Below are positions 1-7,826 of a stretch of DNA of 8,956 bases, in pieces. The notes beneath the pieces are model-generated. The model saw nothing but the letters and a program-made list of their open reading frames with translations. It ran no database searches and had not been told where the DNA came from. The DNA is taken from NCBI GenBank assembly GCA_005789055.1, contig SYAA01000301.1:1-8956 (forward strand). Reading direction: 5' to 3'. The stretch comes from Actinomycetota bacterium. GTDB lineage: Bacteria > Actinomycetota > Actinomycetes > Mycobacteriales > Mycobacteriaceae. Made by a program: the position numbers and the translations under genes. Numbering within the stretch: position 1 is the stretch's first letter; every line of letters begins with the position of its first letter.

Positions 1-833
1 AGGGAGTCGTACCACGCCGGCGTGACGATCGTCTGGACGTCCTGCCAGCCGCGAGGATCGTTGGTTCCGGACGGGTCGATCGGCGGGTTCTGGTTGCAAT
101 CACCGCCGGTGTTGCCGGCCGCGACGACGACCACCGCGCCTTTGAAATTGACGGCGTAGTTCAGCGCTGCGCCCAGCGAGGCCTGATCGACCGGCCGGGT
201 CACCTTGAAGCAGGCCGCTTCGCTGATATTGATCACACCGGCGTCAAGATTGGCTGCGTGCACGATGGCCCGCGCCAGGCTGCGAATCGACGCCGCCGCC
301 GGGGTTGTGTTGGGGTCATTCGGGTCGACCTGCACGTCCACCGGTTCGAAGGCCTCCGACGTCTGACGCAACGAGATCAGCCGCGCATCGGGTGCCACGC
401 CGATGAACGCGTCCGTCGGGGCGCCCCGGCCGGCGATGATGGACGCGGTGATGGTCCCGTGCGAATCGCAGTCAGACAACCCGTCGCCGGCCGCGTCGAT
501 GAAATCGCCACCGGGTTCGGCCGGAACCCGCGGTGAGGCGTTCACTCCGGTGTCGATCACCGCCACCGTGACCCCCGCCCCGGTGGCGAACCGCTGTGCC
601 CCACGGATGTCCAAATAGTCGTAGGCCCAAGGCGGGTCGCGGAATTCAGAATTCGGCAGCGCGGTCGGTGCCGAGCAGTAGCGCCGTTGTTCGAAGGGTA
701 GCTCTGGCTCGACGGTATCCGCCGGTGTCGCCTCGGGATCAATCTCGGGTGGGGGGACTGCCAGTGCCGGGGCGGCATTGAGCAATATCAGGGTCAGCGC
801 CGCCACCATCGCCAGGAAGCGCCGCACACCCAT
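1..833 (-). CDS. mycP1: Mycosin MycP1, subtilisin-like serine protease of ESX-1 (partial, 3' end beyond left edge)
   Basis: Membrane-anchored subtilase on the outer face of the inner membrane. In the known system it is needed for ESX-1 secretion and cleaves EspB. The 277 residues seen show a signal peptide (1-25, ending APALA before VPPPEID) and the N-terminal extension typical of mycosins. The catalytic Asp is D94 in VAVIDTGV, the catalytic His is H125 in DCDSHGT, and the oxyanion Asn is N241 in AAGNTGGD. Cysteines 53, 122, 208 and 246 fit the two mycosin disulfides as I recall them. The catalytic Ser and C-terminal membrane anchor would lie past the left edge; mycosins run to about 450 residues. 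The ATG at 833 was chosen because it opens the signal peptide. A GTG directly before it at 836 is an equal alternative, and neither has a clear Shine-Dalgarno. It starts 14 bases after the cupin stop, which suggests cotranscription. Similarity to M. tuberculosis MycP1 (for example SLRQTSEAFEPV) supports the ESX-1 paralogue. Its direction, the same as PPE68, is unusual. Confidence 0.95.
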   Translation of the reverse strand, partial: MGVRRFLAMVAALTLILLNAAPALAVPPPEIDPEATPADTVEPELPFEQRRYCSAPTALPNSEFRDPPWAYDYLDIRGAQRFATGAGVTVAVIDTGVNASPRVPAEPGGDFIDAAGDGLSDCDSHGTITASIIAGRGAPTDAFIGVAPDARLISLRQTSEAFEPVDVQVDPNDPNTTPAAASIRSLARAIVHAANLDAGVINISEAACFKVTRPVDQASLGAALNYAVNFKGAVVVVAAGNTGGDCNQNPPIDPSGTNDPRGWQDVQTIVTPAWYDS

Positions 834-847
834 CACCGTCTTCGTCG

Positions 848-1366
848 TCAGCCCGGGCTGAATGCGCTGTCGACGGTGTCGGCATTCGCGTCTTCGAGGG
901 TCTTGTGGATGCGGCCGTCGATGTGGTTCGGCGGGGCGTAAATGGTGAAGATCTTCACCGGAACGGTCCCGGTGTTGCGGAAATTATGGTCGGTGCCCGG
1001 CGTCACGACGACCACGTCGCCCGGGCCGATCGGTGTCTTCTTCCCGTCCAGACTCGCCTCGCCGGTTCCCGACTGGAAGAAGAAAGTCTGTTCGACATTC
1101 AGGTGCGTTTCCTGCCCGACCTCCCCGCCCGGCGGGATGCTCATCACCACGAGTTGGGATTTCGTGCCCGTGAACAACACCCGCCGGAAATCCTGGTTCT
1201 GCGCTGCGGCCTCGGTGATATTCGTGGTGAACGCCGCGATGTGGTCGGGCGGTGCGACCTGGGCAGCAGCCTGATCGGGGGATTGTGACATCGCGATACC
1301 GAATGCCGCTGCGGTCACCGCCGCACCCGCGATAGCAGCACCTGCGATTGTCAGTACCGGCTTCAT
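848..1366 (-). CDS. Exported or membrane-anchored single-domain cupin protein
   Basis: A 172-residue protein with an N-terminal hydrophobic Ala/Gly-rich segment (about 5-26) behind a lysine. This could be an export signal or an uncleaved anchor; no convincing cleavage site or lipobox is visible. Residues about 60-157 form a cupin barrel. Motif 1 is PPGGEVGQETHLNVEQ, with E86 where the first His of the usual HxH stands, then H88 and E92. Motif 2 is GDVVVVTPGTDHNFRN, with H127 and N131. The tail TIYAPPNHIDGRIHKT resembles a family of small, normally signal-less cupins as I remember it. H88, E92 and H127 would allow metal binding, but the substrate is unknown. It lies between PPE68 (109 bases upstream) and mycP1 (14 bases downstream), in the place where esxB-esxA normally sit. 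I know of no such gene in reference ESX-1 loci. No good Shine-Dalgarno precedes the ATG. Fold assignment is firm; function and link to secretion are inference. Confidence 0.85.
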   Translation of the reverse strand: MKPVLTIAGAAIAGAAVTAAAFGIAMSQSPDQAAAQVAPPDHIAAFTTNITEAAAQNQDFRRVLFTGTKSQLVVMSIPPGGEVGQETHLNVEQTFFFQSGTGEASLDGKKTPIGPGDVVVVTPGTDHNFRNTGTVPVKIFTIYAPPNHIDGRIHKTLEDANADTVDSAFSPG

Positions 1367-1409
1367 GGGGCCGAATGTTAGCGGCCCGATACCTCTGCAG
1401 GGATGGGTG

Positions 1410-1440
1410 AAATTACTCGAATTCGGCTCAGCCCTGCCAA
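1410..1440 (-). promoter_or_regulatory. Candidate weak promoter in the PPE68-cupin gap
   Basis: Reading the minus strand, TTGGCA (1440-1435) is followed after 19 bases by TAATTT (1415-1410). The latter fits the TANNNT form of mycobacterial SigA -10 elements. The spacer is two bases longer than ideal. This is the largest gap in the window (109 bases) and is locally richer in A+T, so a separate promoter for the cupin and mycP1 is plausible. This is an eye match only. Confidence 0.2.
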
Positions 1441-1475
1441 GGCTTTCGGGGGCCGGGAAACCTAAAGATGCAGCA

Positions 1476-2711
1476 TCACCAGTCGTCCTCGTCGGAGGGG
1501 TCCTGGTCGTCGTCCTGGTCGTCGTCCTCCCGGCCGAGCGGTTGCGCGACCGCCGGTGCTGACCGGCTACTGCTGGACTGCCCGCCGGCGCCCATCGCGC
1601 CTAGCGGTGCGGCACCGGAGCCCATGGCCGAGGACCCGGCTGCGCTACCGGTTGGGGCGGCCGTGGCGGGGGCCGCCGCCGGGTCGGACCGGCCGAGGAA
1701 ATCAGCCAACAGGGGCGTGCGGGGCGGTGATCCGCCGGCCCCGGGCAGCGAATCCGCCCGTGACAGCCCCGCGCCGACGCTGGGACCAGATCCACCGGCC
1801 AACGGGTGAGTGGAACCCGGACTGGCGCCCAGGAGACCGATCTGATCCGCCGGGTCCTCCTGCGGGTCGGCCGTCGGGTCGCCGCCCAGGCCGCCCTTGC
1901 CGCCGGCCTGTTGGATCATCTGCTGCAACTGCTGAAACGACTGCTGACCGAACTGACTCATCTGCTGCATCGGTCCGCTGAGTTGCGTCGCGAACTGGTT
2001 GAGTTGCTCCAACGACGGCAATTCGGCATTACCGATTTGCGACGCCAGGTCGGCCAGAGTGTCGCGGAGAGTGTCGGCAAGACTATCGGCGAGAGTCGTG
2101 GCAGCGGCATCAGCGGCAGTCTCCGCGCCGTCGGCGGTCGCTTTGGCCAACCTGCCGGCGGCGTCGGCCACGTCGCCCACGGCGGGAGCGAGGATCGGCT
2201 CGGCCGGTGTCAGTGGTTCGAAGCTGGTGTTGGCGGTCGTCTCCGCCTGATAGACGTCCATGGCTGTGGCGGCCTGATTCCACATCCGGACGAAGTAGTC
2301 GGTTTCCTTGAGGCCGATCGGCATTGTGTTGATACCGAAAAAGTTGGTGGCTGTCAGCACCGCGCGGGTGACGTGGTTCACCGCGATATCCGGCAGGGTC
2401 GGTGTCGTACCCAACGCGGTGGTGTAGGCCGCGGCTTGAGCGGTGGCCTGTGCCGCGCGCTGCTCGGCCTGCCCGGCGGCAGTTTGCAGCCACGTCACCA
2501 TCGGTGTCGCCGCGGCGATAGCCTGCTCACTGCTGGCCCCGGTCCATAACTGCTGCAACGACTTCAGGGCGACATCGAGTTCGGTGGCCTGTGTGGTCAA
2601 GGCCGTGGCCAGAGCCTGCCACCCGGCGGCGGCCTGCAACATGGGCGCCGTGCCTGCGCCCATCATCAGCCGGGCAGTGGTCACTTCCGGCGGCATCGCA
2701 TGCCAGAGCAC
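1476..2711 (-). CDS. ppe68: PPE68-type PPE protein of ESX-1
   Basis: Secreted PPE protein expected to pair with PE35 and to be held soluble by the EspG1 chaperone. Its 411 residues begin [10 protein letters not shown], nearly identical to M. tuberculosis PPE68. The PPE domain covers about 1-175, with PPE at 7-9, the WxG motif WTG at 56-58, and a hydrophobic tip NFFGINT at 123-129 where EspG chaperones bind PPE proteins. Residues about 178-236 are an Ala/Asp/Leu-rich, probably helical stretch absent from the 368-residue M. tuberculosis protein as I recall it. After a Gln-rich part (241-268) come [10 protein letters not shown] and [14 protein letters not shown], both PPE68 signatures, then a low-complexity Ala/Gly/Ser/Pro region and an acidic tail ending EDDW. 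The start is a GTG 5 bases after the PE35 stop. No Shine-Dalgarno is visible, so coupled translation is likely. An esxB gene would be expected next but is not there. Confidence 0.95.
   Translation of the reverse strand: MLWHAMPPEVTTARLMMGAGTAPMLQAAAGWQALATALTTQATELDVALKSLQQLWTGASSEQAIAAATPMVTWLQTAAGQAEQRAAQATAQAAAYTTALGTTPTLPDIAVNHVTRAVLTATNFFGINTMPIGLKETDYFVRMWNQAATAMDVYQAETTANTSFEPLTPAEPILAPAVGDVADAAGRLAKATADGAETAADAAATTLADSLADTLRDTLADLASQIGNAELPSLEQLNQFATQLSGPMQQMSQFGQQSFQQLQQMIQQAGGKGGLGGDPTADPQEDPADQIGLLGASPGSTHPLAGGSGPSVGAGLSRADSLPGAGGSPPRTPLLADFLGRSDPAAAPATAAPTGSAAGSSAMGSGAAPLGAMGAGGQSSSSRSAPAVAQPLGREDDDQDDDQDPSDEDDW
1501..1524. repeat. Two tandem 12-base units in the PPE68 acidic tail
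   Basis: The unit TCCTGGTCGTCG occurs twice in direct tandem on the plus strand, followed by a further TCCTCC. In PPE68 this encodes the repeated acidic stretch DDDQDDDQD (residues 397-405). In-frame gain or loss of a unit would change tail length by four residues. Confidence 0.7.
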
Positions 2712-2716
2712 GGCGG

Positions 2717-3049
2717 CTACTGGGACGAGGTGTCGATGGCGTCGCCGGCTGTGTTCAGGCGCTCGCCCTCGGCCTCGTCGGCCGCGGCGAACGTGCCGGC
2801 GATTCCGCTTATTGCCGCACCGGCGCGGGTGATCTCCTGCTGGGCCGCCTCGATCAGACCCGTCATCTCGGTGCCCTCTGCGGCGAACGCCGCCGCCGCC
2901 TGTGCGGACACCTCATCGGCTCCGGCCGGGGCAAGGCCGGTCAGCGCCGCCGCAGCGGCAGCAGCGCTCGCCAGTCCCTGCGCGCCGGAAGCGGCGACCG
3001 TCGCGCCGATGGCCGCCACAGCTTCATTCTCTTGGGAAAAGTTCTCCAT
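2717..3049 (-). CDS. pe35: PE35-type PE protein of ESX-1
   Basis: Small secreted PE protein, the expected helical-hairpin partner of the PPE68 encoded 5 bases downstream. Its 110 residues show the PE35 signature [15 protein letters not shown] (38-52) between two Ala-rich helices. Like PE35 in M. tuberculosis, it lacks the literal Pro-Glu near the N-terminus. The C-terminal type VII signal YxxxD/E appears as FAAAD at 87-91, so Phe replaces Tyr; the codon reads TTC on the minus strand. The tail runs about 10 residues longer than the M. tuberculosis protein as I recall it. The ATG at 3049 is preceded by a strong Shine-Dalgarno, AAGGAGT (3061-3055), 5 bases upstream. This suggests high translation of the PE/PPE pair. 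The 48-base gap to the lipoprotein stop shows no convincing promoter. Confidence 0.93.
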   Translation of the reverse strand: MENFSQENEAVAAIGATVAASGAQGLASAAAAAAALTGLAPAGADEVSAQAAAAFAAEGTEMTGLIEAAQQEITRAGAAISGIAGTFAAADEAEGERLNTAGDAIDTSSQ

Positions 3050-3097
3050 GCGTACTCCTTGTATTTTGGCGCTTCGTCTTATGGCGAGATTTGGGCG

Positions 3098-3787
3098 TCA
3101 GGACAGCTTGGGATAGGTCGCGGGATCGAAGAAGCTGGTGCCGGCGACATACCCGCGCCCCGGTGACAAGTCCGGCGGTGGTCCGGTCTCGGTGCTGCCG
3201 TCGAAGCTCAACTCCAGTTGCACACCCGAGGGGTCGAAGACGAACAACTGCCAGGTGGTTGTGCCGGGCACCAGGAATTCGCGCCACTGCAGCCCCGCCG
3301 CCGTGAAGCGGTCGATGAAGCCGCGGTAGTCGTGGCAGGTCAGCGTCACATGGTCGATCGCGCCGGAGCCCAGCACGGTGGCGCCTTCGGGTCCCAGTGC
3401 CGGGCCGCCGGCGTAGATGTGCACGATCGCGTGCCCGCTTGGGCCCGGCACACCCAGCCCGGCGCCGGGATAGCCGAAATCAGGCCGGGACACCGAAACC
3501 AGCCCGATCACCTTGGTGTAGAAGGCGAGAGTCGCGGTCAGGTCATTGGTCTTGATCGCCACATGGGACAGCCCGTCGACCGCGGGTGCGTCCGGGGATG
3601 GGGCGACAGAACTGGCCGACGACGATGATTGGGTCGTGGATGACGAGGTGGCGGATTGATTGCTCGAACAGCCGGTAAGGCCGGCCAAAGCAATAGCGCC
3701 ACCAACGGCTGCTACCACCACGATTCGAGGATGCCGCTTTCCATTAGATACGCGAGGGGGTCGATGGGTTATCAGGCGGGAATTCAA
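3098..3787 (-). CDS. Predicted lipoprotein with a VOC (glyoxalase/bleomycin-resistance fold) domain
   Basis: A 229-residue predicted lipoprotein. A basic N-terminus (1-21) is followed by a hydrophobic stretch and a lipobox LTGC with lipidated C40, then a Ser/Thr-rich linker (41-65). Residues about 72-195 form one VOC module built from two beta-alpha-beta-beta-beta halves. The first half opens LSHVAIKTNDLTATLAFY and the second IDHVTLTCHDYRGFIDRF, closing at DPSGVQLELSF. H75, H123, H146 and E192 sit where VOC metalloenzymes bind their metal, so a metal-dependent enzyme is possible. A single module would be expected to dimerise. The substrate cannot be told; fosfomycin- or bleomycin-type resistance, glyoxalase or dioxygenase activity are only fold-level options. 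It sits 56 bases after eccCb1 and 48 before PE35, same strand, where reference ESX-1 loci carry no gene that I know of. Start is a TTG at 3787, chosen for its Shine-Dalgarno and lack of an ATG before the lipobox. Confidence 0.88.
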   Translation of the reverse strand: MNSRLITHRPPRVSNGKRHPRIVVVAAVGGAIALAGLTGCSSNQSATSSSTTQSSSSASSVAPSPDAPAVDGLSHVAIKTNDLTATLAFYTKVIGLVSVSRPDFGYPGAGLGVPGPSGHAIVHIYAGGPALGPEGATVLGSGAIDHVTLTCHDYRGFIDRFTAAGLQWREFLVPGTTTWQLFVFDPSGVQLELSFDGSTETGPPPDLSPGRGYVAGTSFFDPATYPKLS

Positions 3788-3794
3788 TTGAGAT

Positions 3795-3801
3795 TCTCCT
3801 T
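3795..3801 (-). promoter_or_regulatory. Strong ribosome binding site that fixes the TTG start of the VOC lipoprotein
   Basis: AAGGAGA on the minus strand, 7 bases ahead of TTG at 3787. It is the best Shine-Dalgarno match in the window besides that of PE35. No ATG occurs in frame ahead of the lipobox, so this site decides the start. Confidence 0.7.
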
Positions 3802-3843
3802 CGATGGTGTGCTCGCGCGATTCACAGTTCCCTCACTGCCGCG

Positions 3844-5592
3844 TCATTCTTCGGGTGGGTCGATGTACACGGCCTGGATGACCTCCTTGGCCTCTTGGGT
3901 GACGAGGAACGCCTGCCCCGGTGGCCGTTTTTTGACGATGATCTCTCTCGACGGGAAGTCCTGTTTGTCACCGGACAGAAACAGGGTGGGTGAACCCGAC
4001 CCGAATGCTGTGCCCACGAACTTGTCCATGGTGGCTTTGTAGGCCTGACTCATCTGGCAGGTCACGATGATGTGCAGGCCGATGTCGCTGGCGGCCGGCA
4101 GCAGCGGGGCCAGCGGCGCCATCGGTGGGAGGCCACCGGATGCGGCCACGATCATGTGCCAGTCGTCGACCAGCAGCACCACATCGGGTCCGGTCCACCA
4201 GGAGCGCCCCCGCAGTTGCGCCGAGGTGAGGTCCGCCGGGGGCAGGCGTTTCTTGAGGTTGGTGGCCAGGGCTTTGATGGCTTCTTCGAGTGTCGTGCTG
4301 TTTCGGTTGATCGCACCCGCGTCGAGCAGGTGACTGTCCGGTACCGCGCCCAGTAGTCCAGAGCGGTAGTCGGCGAGCATGAAGCGCACCTGTGCCGGAC
4401 TGTTGCGGGAGCAAATCGCCCGGGCGACGGCGTGGGCGATGCGGGTCTTGCCCGATTTGGCCGCACCGAAGATCAGCAGATGCGGATTCTCCGCCATCGG
4501 CGCATAGGCCACCGACAGGTCGGTTTCGCGCAACCCGATCGGGATGGTCCACCGGGTCGCGTAGTCGGAGTCGGGCCCGGGTGGGTTCGGGTCCAACTCC
4601 GCCAGGTCGATGCGCTCGGGCAGCACCCGGACTTCGGGTGCGAACTCGGTGTTGTCGCCGGCGATCTGCCCCGTGGCAGCGGTGATCGCCGCGACCAGGT
4701 TCTCGGCGCTGTGCACACCGTCGAGTCGGGGCACCCCGATCATCAGGTGGTTTTTCTCCATCGAGATCGCCCGTCCGGGCCGACCCGCCGGGATGTCGCG
4801 GGTGATCCGGTCGATCTGGGTGTCGCTGACGTCACCGAGGCGGAACTCGATCTTGGTGCCGAGATAATCGCGAACCCGCGACTTCAGTTCCGTCCAGCGC
4901 GGCGTGGTGATGATGACGTGCACACCGAACGACAGCCCCTGGCCCGCCAGGTCCTGCACCAGGGATTCGATATCGGGGAACTCACTGACCACGGCCGGCC
5001 ACCCGTCGATGACCAGGAATACGTCGCCGAACGGATCGGCCGCGGCGGGATTGTTCGGATCAGCGCGCATCTGCCGATACTCCGCAATCGAGCCCACCCG
5101 ATACTGTTTGAAGTCGCTTTCACGTTGCCGCAGAACGGCTCTCACCTCGGCGAGCACCCGCATCACCCGGTCCGGTTCGGATCGGGTCACCACCGCACCG
5201 ACATGCGGCAGATCCTCCAGATAGATCAGGCCGCCACCGCCGAGGTCGATGCAGTAGAACGCGACGTCGCGCGGGGAGTGTGTTGCGGCCGCCGACAGGA
5301 TGAGGGTCTGCAGCAGCGTCGACTTGCCGGTTTGCGGCGAACCGCCGATCGCGATGTTGCCGCCGGCCCCCGACACGTCGACGCCCCACACCGCCTGGCG
5401 GTGATGGCGCGGCTCGTCCATGATCCCCAGTGCGAAGCGCAACGGCTGTGGATTGTCGTTGGCGAGCAGTTCATCCAGCGGCGACGGGTCGGTGAGCGGG
5501 GGCAGCCAGATCTTGTAGGCCCGCGACGGCACGGTGCCGAGTTGGTTGATCACCACCTCGCGCAGCGATTGGTGTTGCGATCCGGACGTCAT
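3844..5592 (-). CDS. eccCb1: EccCb1, ESX-1 FtsK/SpoIIIE-type ATPase subunit (second and third ATPase domains)
   Basis: Cytosolic half of the split EccC motor; in the known system its last ATPase domain binds the C-terminal signal of EsxB. At 582 residues it is close to the 591 of M. tuberculosis EccCb1. The first ATPase domain has Walker [11 protein letters not shown] (83-92) and Walker B VFLVIDGW (191-198). The second has Walker [10 protein letters not shown] (376-384) and Walker B VVLLVDDW (471-478). Neither Walker B has the Asp-Glu pair seen in EccCa1, in line with the family rule that these domains bind nucleotide but hydrolyse poorly. The ATG overlaps the eccCa1 stop by 4 bases, implying coupled translation and fixed stoichiometry. 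The split into Ca and Cb is diagnostic of ESX-1 among chromosomal mycobacterial ESX systems. Both domains look intact, so an EsxB-like client should exist although none is in this window. Confidence 0.97.
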   Translation of the reverse strand: MTSGSQHQSLREVVINQLGTVPSRAYKIWLPPLTDPSPLDELLANDNPQPLRFALGIMDEPRHHRQAVWGVDVSGAGGNIAIGGSPQTGKSTLLQTLILSAAATHSPRDVAFYCIDLGGGGLIYLEDLPHVGAVVTRSEPDRVMRVLAEVRAVLRQRESDFKQYRVGSIAEYRQMRADPNNPAAADPFGDVFLVIDGWPAVVSEFPDIESLVQDLAGQGLSFGVHVIITTPRWTELKSRVRDYLGTKIEFRLGDVSDTQIDRITRDIPAGRPGRAISMEKNHLMIGVPRLDGVHSAENLVAAITAATGQIAGDNTEFAPEVRVLPERIDLAELDPNPPGPDSDYATRWTIPIGLRETDLSVAYAPMAENPHLLIFGAAKSGKTRIAHAVARAICSRNSPAQVRFMLADYRSGLLGAVPDSHLLDAGAINRNSTTLEEAIKALATNLKKRLPPADLTSAQLRGRSWWTGPDVVLLVDDWHMIVAASGGLPPMAPLAPLLPAASDIGLHIIVTCQMSQAYKATMDKFVGTAFGSGSPTLFLSGDKQDFPSREIIVKKRPPGQAFLVTQEAKEVIQAVYIDPPEE

Positions 5593-7826
5593 AGCGGCAC
5601 CACCGGAGCCGGGGCAGTCGCTGCGGTGAACAACCGCGGCCGCAGCACCTGCGCACTGACCGGCGCATCCAAATGGCCGTGGCCGTTGGTGTCGGCCACG
5701 ACGGTCGGAACGTAGGTGCCGCCGGTGTAGAGGGTGCTGAACTTCACCGGGTCTTCCATGCCGACCCGCAGGAACCCCACACCACCTTCCTTGTTGGTGA
5801 TGTATTGGGCTTCCGGCGTTCCGATCACCGCACGGGATTCCGCGGAACTGGTGGTGCGCAACGCGATTCGGTAGGTGAGGTTGGGTTCCAGTTTGTCGAT
5901 GCGCGCGCCGCCGGCCTGCAGCGACTGGGTGGCCAGCAGCAGGTGCACCCGCAGTGAGCGGCCGACCCGGCAGATCCGGTCGAACAGCGCCAGGAAGTCC
6001 GGGTGGCTCTGCAGCAGTTCGGCGAACTCGTCGACGACGACGAACAGGGTGGGCAGCGGCGCCAGATCGGCTCCGCGCTCCCGGTACTTCTCGTACTCGG
6101 CCACCCCGGAGAGCGCACCGGCCGCACCGACCTGGATGCCGGCCTGGCGCAGGATCGCCTGGCGGCGGTCGAGTTCACCGGTCAGCACCTCGCCCATGCG
6201 GCTGACAAGTTCGGCCTCCTCGGCCATGTTGGTCACCACGGCTGCGGTGTGCGGAAGCTTCTCCATACCCAGGAAGGTCGAGCCACCTTTGAAGTCGGTG
6301 AGCAGAAGGTTGATCTGGTCGGGGCTGTGGGTGGCCGCCAGCGACAGGATCAAGGTGCGCAGGAATTCGGACTTGCCCGAGCCGGTGGTTCCGATGAGCA
6401 TGCCGTGCGGGCCGGCGCCGAATTCCGCGCCCTCCTTGATGTCGAGGTACATCACCTCGCCGGTTTTGAGTTCATGACCGAACGGAATGCGCAGCCGGTC
6501 CCGGTCGGTGTCGGGGTACATCTGCCAGCGGCTCGGCAGCACTTCGGTCACGCTGGTGGCGCCGACCAGTTGATGCCATTCGGTGGCGACCTTCTTCTTC
6601 TGAACGCGTGCCTTCTTGTCGACGATGGTGCCGGTGGTCGACCACCCGGCCAGTTTCCGCGCGACCCGGGTGGCCTGCTCGGGTGACATCCGATCGGTAA
6701 CCGAGGTCACCAGTCGGAACTGCTGGCCGGGCAGTCTGTCATCGGCGGTCTCGTCGGCGGCCACCCTGATCCGGTAGGCCGAGTCGCGATGGTTGCCCAG
6801 GGTGAGCACCGTGACGCCGGCCCTACCGTCGGGCGGAAAGCCCGCCTTGCCGCCGGTGAGGTCGACCACCACCACGTGCGGGCCACCGGGAGAGCCCTCG
6901 GGTGTGTGCGGGCCGCGGGCGGCAAGGTCGCCCAACCCCTCGGCCCCGGTGTAGATCATCCGGGTCGGCCCGCTCTCATCGGTGTCGCTGGGGTGCGCGA
7001 CGTGCGGCAGCCATTTGATCCAGGACCAGTCCGGATCCTCGGCGTCATCGGTGAGCACCCGGATCTGCAGCTGATCGGGCGCATGGAACACGGCCAGATG
7101 GCAGATCATCGCGGTCAGCAAGCCGGCTGCGCCGGCCGGATCCCCGCCGATCGCGATGGTCGGAAAGGTCCTCAGCTGCAACAGTTTCGGGCAATCGTGA
7201 ATCAGACCGTGGGTGCGCAGAAACTTCACCGCCCACATGTGACTGACCGGTTCCAGATAGGGCTGCGGTGCGGCACCCGGGCCGGCGAGTTCGCCGCCGA
7301 CGGCGGGCTTGAGCAACCGGTCCACGGCTGGTTGGTCGCCGATTCCGATCCGGGTTGCGGCGTAGAAGTCCGACGTGGCGGGACGTGACCACTGCCTCGG
7401 TGTGCCGACGATCGACAGCAGATCATCCGGGTTGGGCGCGTGGTAGCCGAAGAAACCCACCTGCGCGCCGGCCGAGGACGTCACCCGGGTCCGCAGTCCG
7501 GCCAGATACCGTAAATATTCCTTGCGGTCGGCGTTGATCTCAGGCACCTTCTTGCCGCCGCCACCGCCGCCGCCCATCGAGCCGCCCAGCATCATGATCA
7601 TCATCAGCGGCATCATCAGCATGTAGGGGGAGATGTTGCGGATGCCGCTGGAGAACATGATCCCGACCAGACCGAGCATGCAGCCGCCCATGATGAAGGG
7701 CAGGAACTTCTTGATCGCCGGCGCGGGAACGTCGACACCCAGATCCTCGGGCGGGTTGACGGCGATCTCACCTGGATTCAGGCGCGGGCCGCGGGCCGCG
7801 TTCGGGGTGAACTTCTTCGTCGTCAT
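5589..7826 (-). CDS. eccCa1: EccCa1, membrane-bound ESX-1 FtsK/SpoIIIE-type ATPase subunit
   Basis: Membrane half of the ESX-1 motor ATPase. It has 745 residues, against 747 in M. tuberculosis, and begins [20 protein letters not shown], clearly homologous to Rv3870. Two membrane segments lie at about 41-60 and 66-82, followed by a seven-glycine run (85-91) and the conserved [21 protein letters not shown] long intermediate region leads to the ATPase domain, with Walker A GTTGSGKS (479-486) and Walker B LFVVVDEF (594-601). Its catalytic E600 is present, as expected for the one domain that hydrolyses ATP. ATG at 7826 was chosen because the M. tuberculosis-like N-terminus begins there. The frame stays open upstream to 7943, but that part overlaps eccB1 and encodes unrelated Arg/Pro-rich sequence. 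The ATG shares one base with the eccB1 TGA stop, and the gene's own TGA overlaps eccCb1 in ATGA. The C-terminus after about 705 diverges from M. tuberculosis. Confidence 0.97.
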   Translation of the reverse strand: MTTKKFTPNAARGPRLNPGEIAVNPPEDLGVDVPAPAIKKFLPFIMGGCMLGLVGIMFSSGIRNISPYMLMMPLMMIMMLGGSMGGGGGGGKKVPEINADRKEYLRYLAGLRTRVTSSAGAQVGFFGYHAPNPDDLLSIVGTPRQWSRPATSDFYAATRIGIGDQPAVDRLLKPAVGGELAGPGAAPQPYLEPVSHMWAVKFLRTHGLIHDCPKLLQLRTFPTIAIGGDPAGAAGLLTAMICHLAVFHAPDQLQIRVLTDDAEDPDWSWIKWLPHVAHPSDTDESGPTRMIYTGAEGLGDLAARGPHTPEGSPGGPHVVVVDLTGGKAGFPPDGRAGVTVLTLGNHRDSAYRIRVAADETADDRLPGQQFRLVTSVTDRMSPEQATRVARKLAGWSTTGTIVDKKARVQKKKVATEWHQLVGATSVTEVLPSRWQMYPDTDRDRLRIPFGHELKTGEVMYLDIKEGAEFGAGPHGMLIGTTGSGKSEFLRTLILSLAATHSPDQINLLLTDFKGGSTFLGMEKLPHTAAVVTNMAEEAELVSRMGEVLTGELDRRQAILRQAGIQVGAAGALSGVAEYEKYRERGADLAPLPTLFVVVDEFAELLQSHPDFLALFDRICRVGRSLRVHLLLATQSLQAGGARIDKLEPNLTYRIALRTTSSAESRAVIGTPEAQYITNKEGGVGFLRVGMEDPVKFSTLYTGGTYVPTVVADTNGHGHLDAPVSAQVLRPRLFTAATAPAPVVPL

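Noticed and set aside
1425..1470. Terminator between PPE68 and the cupin gene
   Set aside because: Only short GC-rich partial pairings are visible, with no stable stem and no T-run after it.
1365..1562. Short plus-strand frame across the PPE68-cupin gap as a hidden Esx gene
   Set aside because: At 65 residues it is too short, has no WxG motif, and overlaps the PPE68 tail.
1806..2549. 247-residue open frame on the plus strand opposite PPE68
   Set aside because: Composition is that of an antisense high-GC frame, and PPE68 on the minus strand is unambiguous.
4432..5715. Long 427-residue open frame on the plus strand opposite eccCb1
   Set aside because: A high-GC shadow of eccCb1 with Arg/Gly/Asp-rich composition and no recognisable domain. 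The minus strand has clear ATPase motifs.
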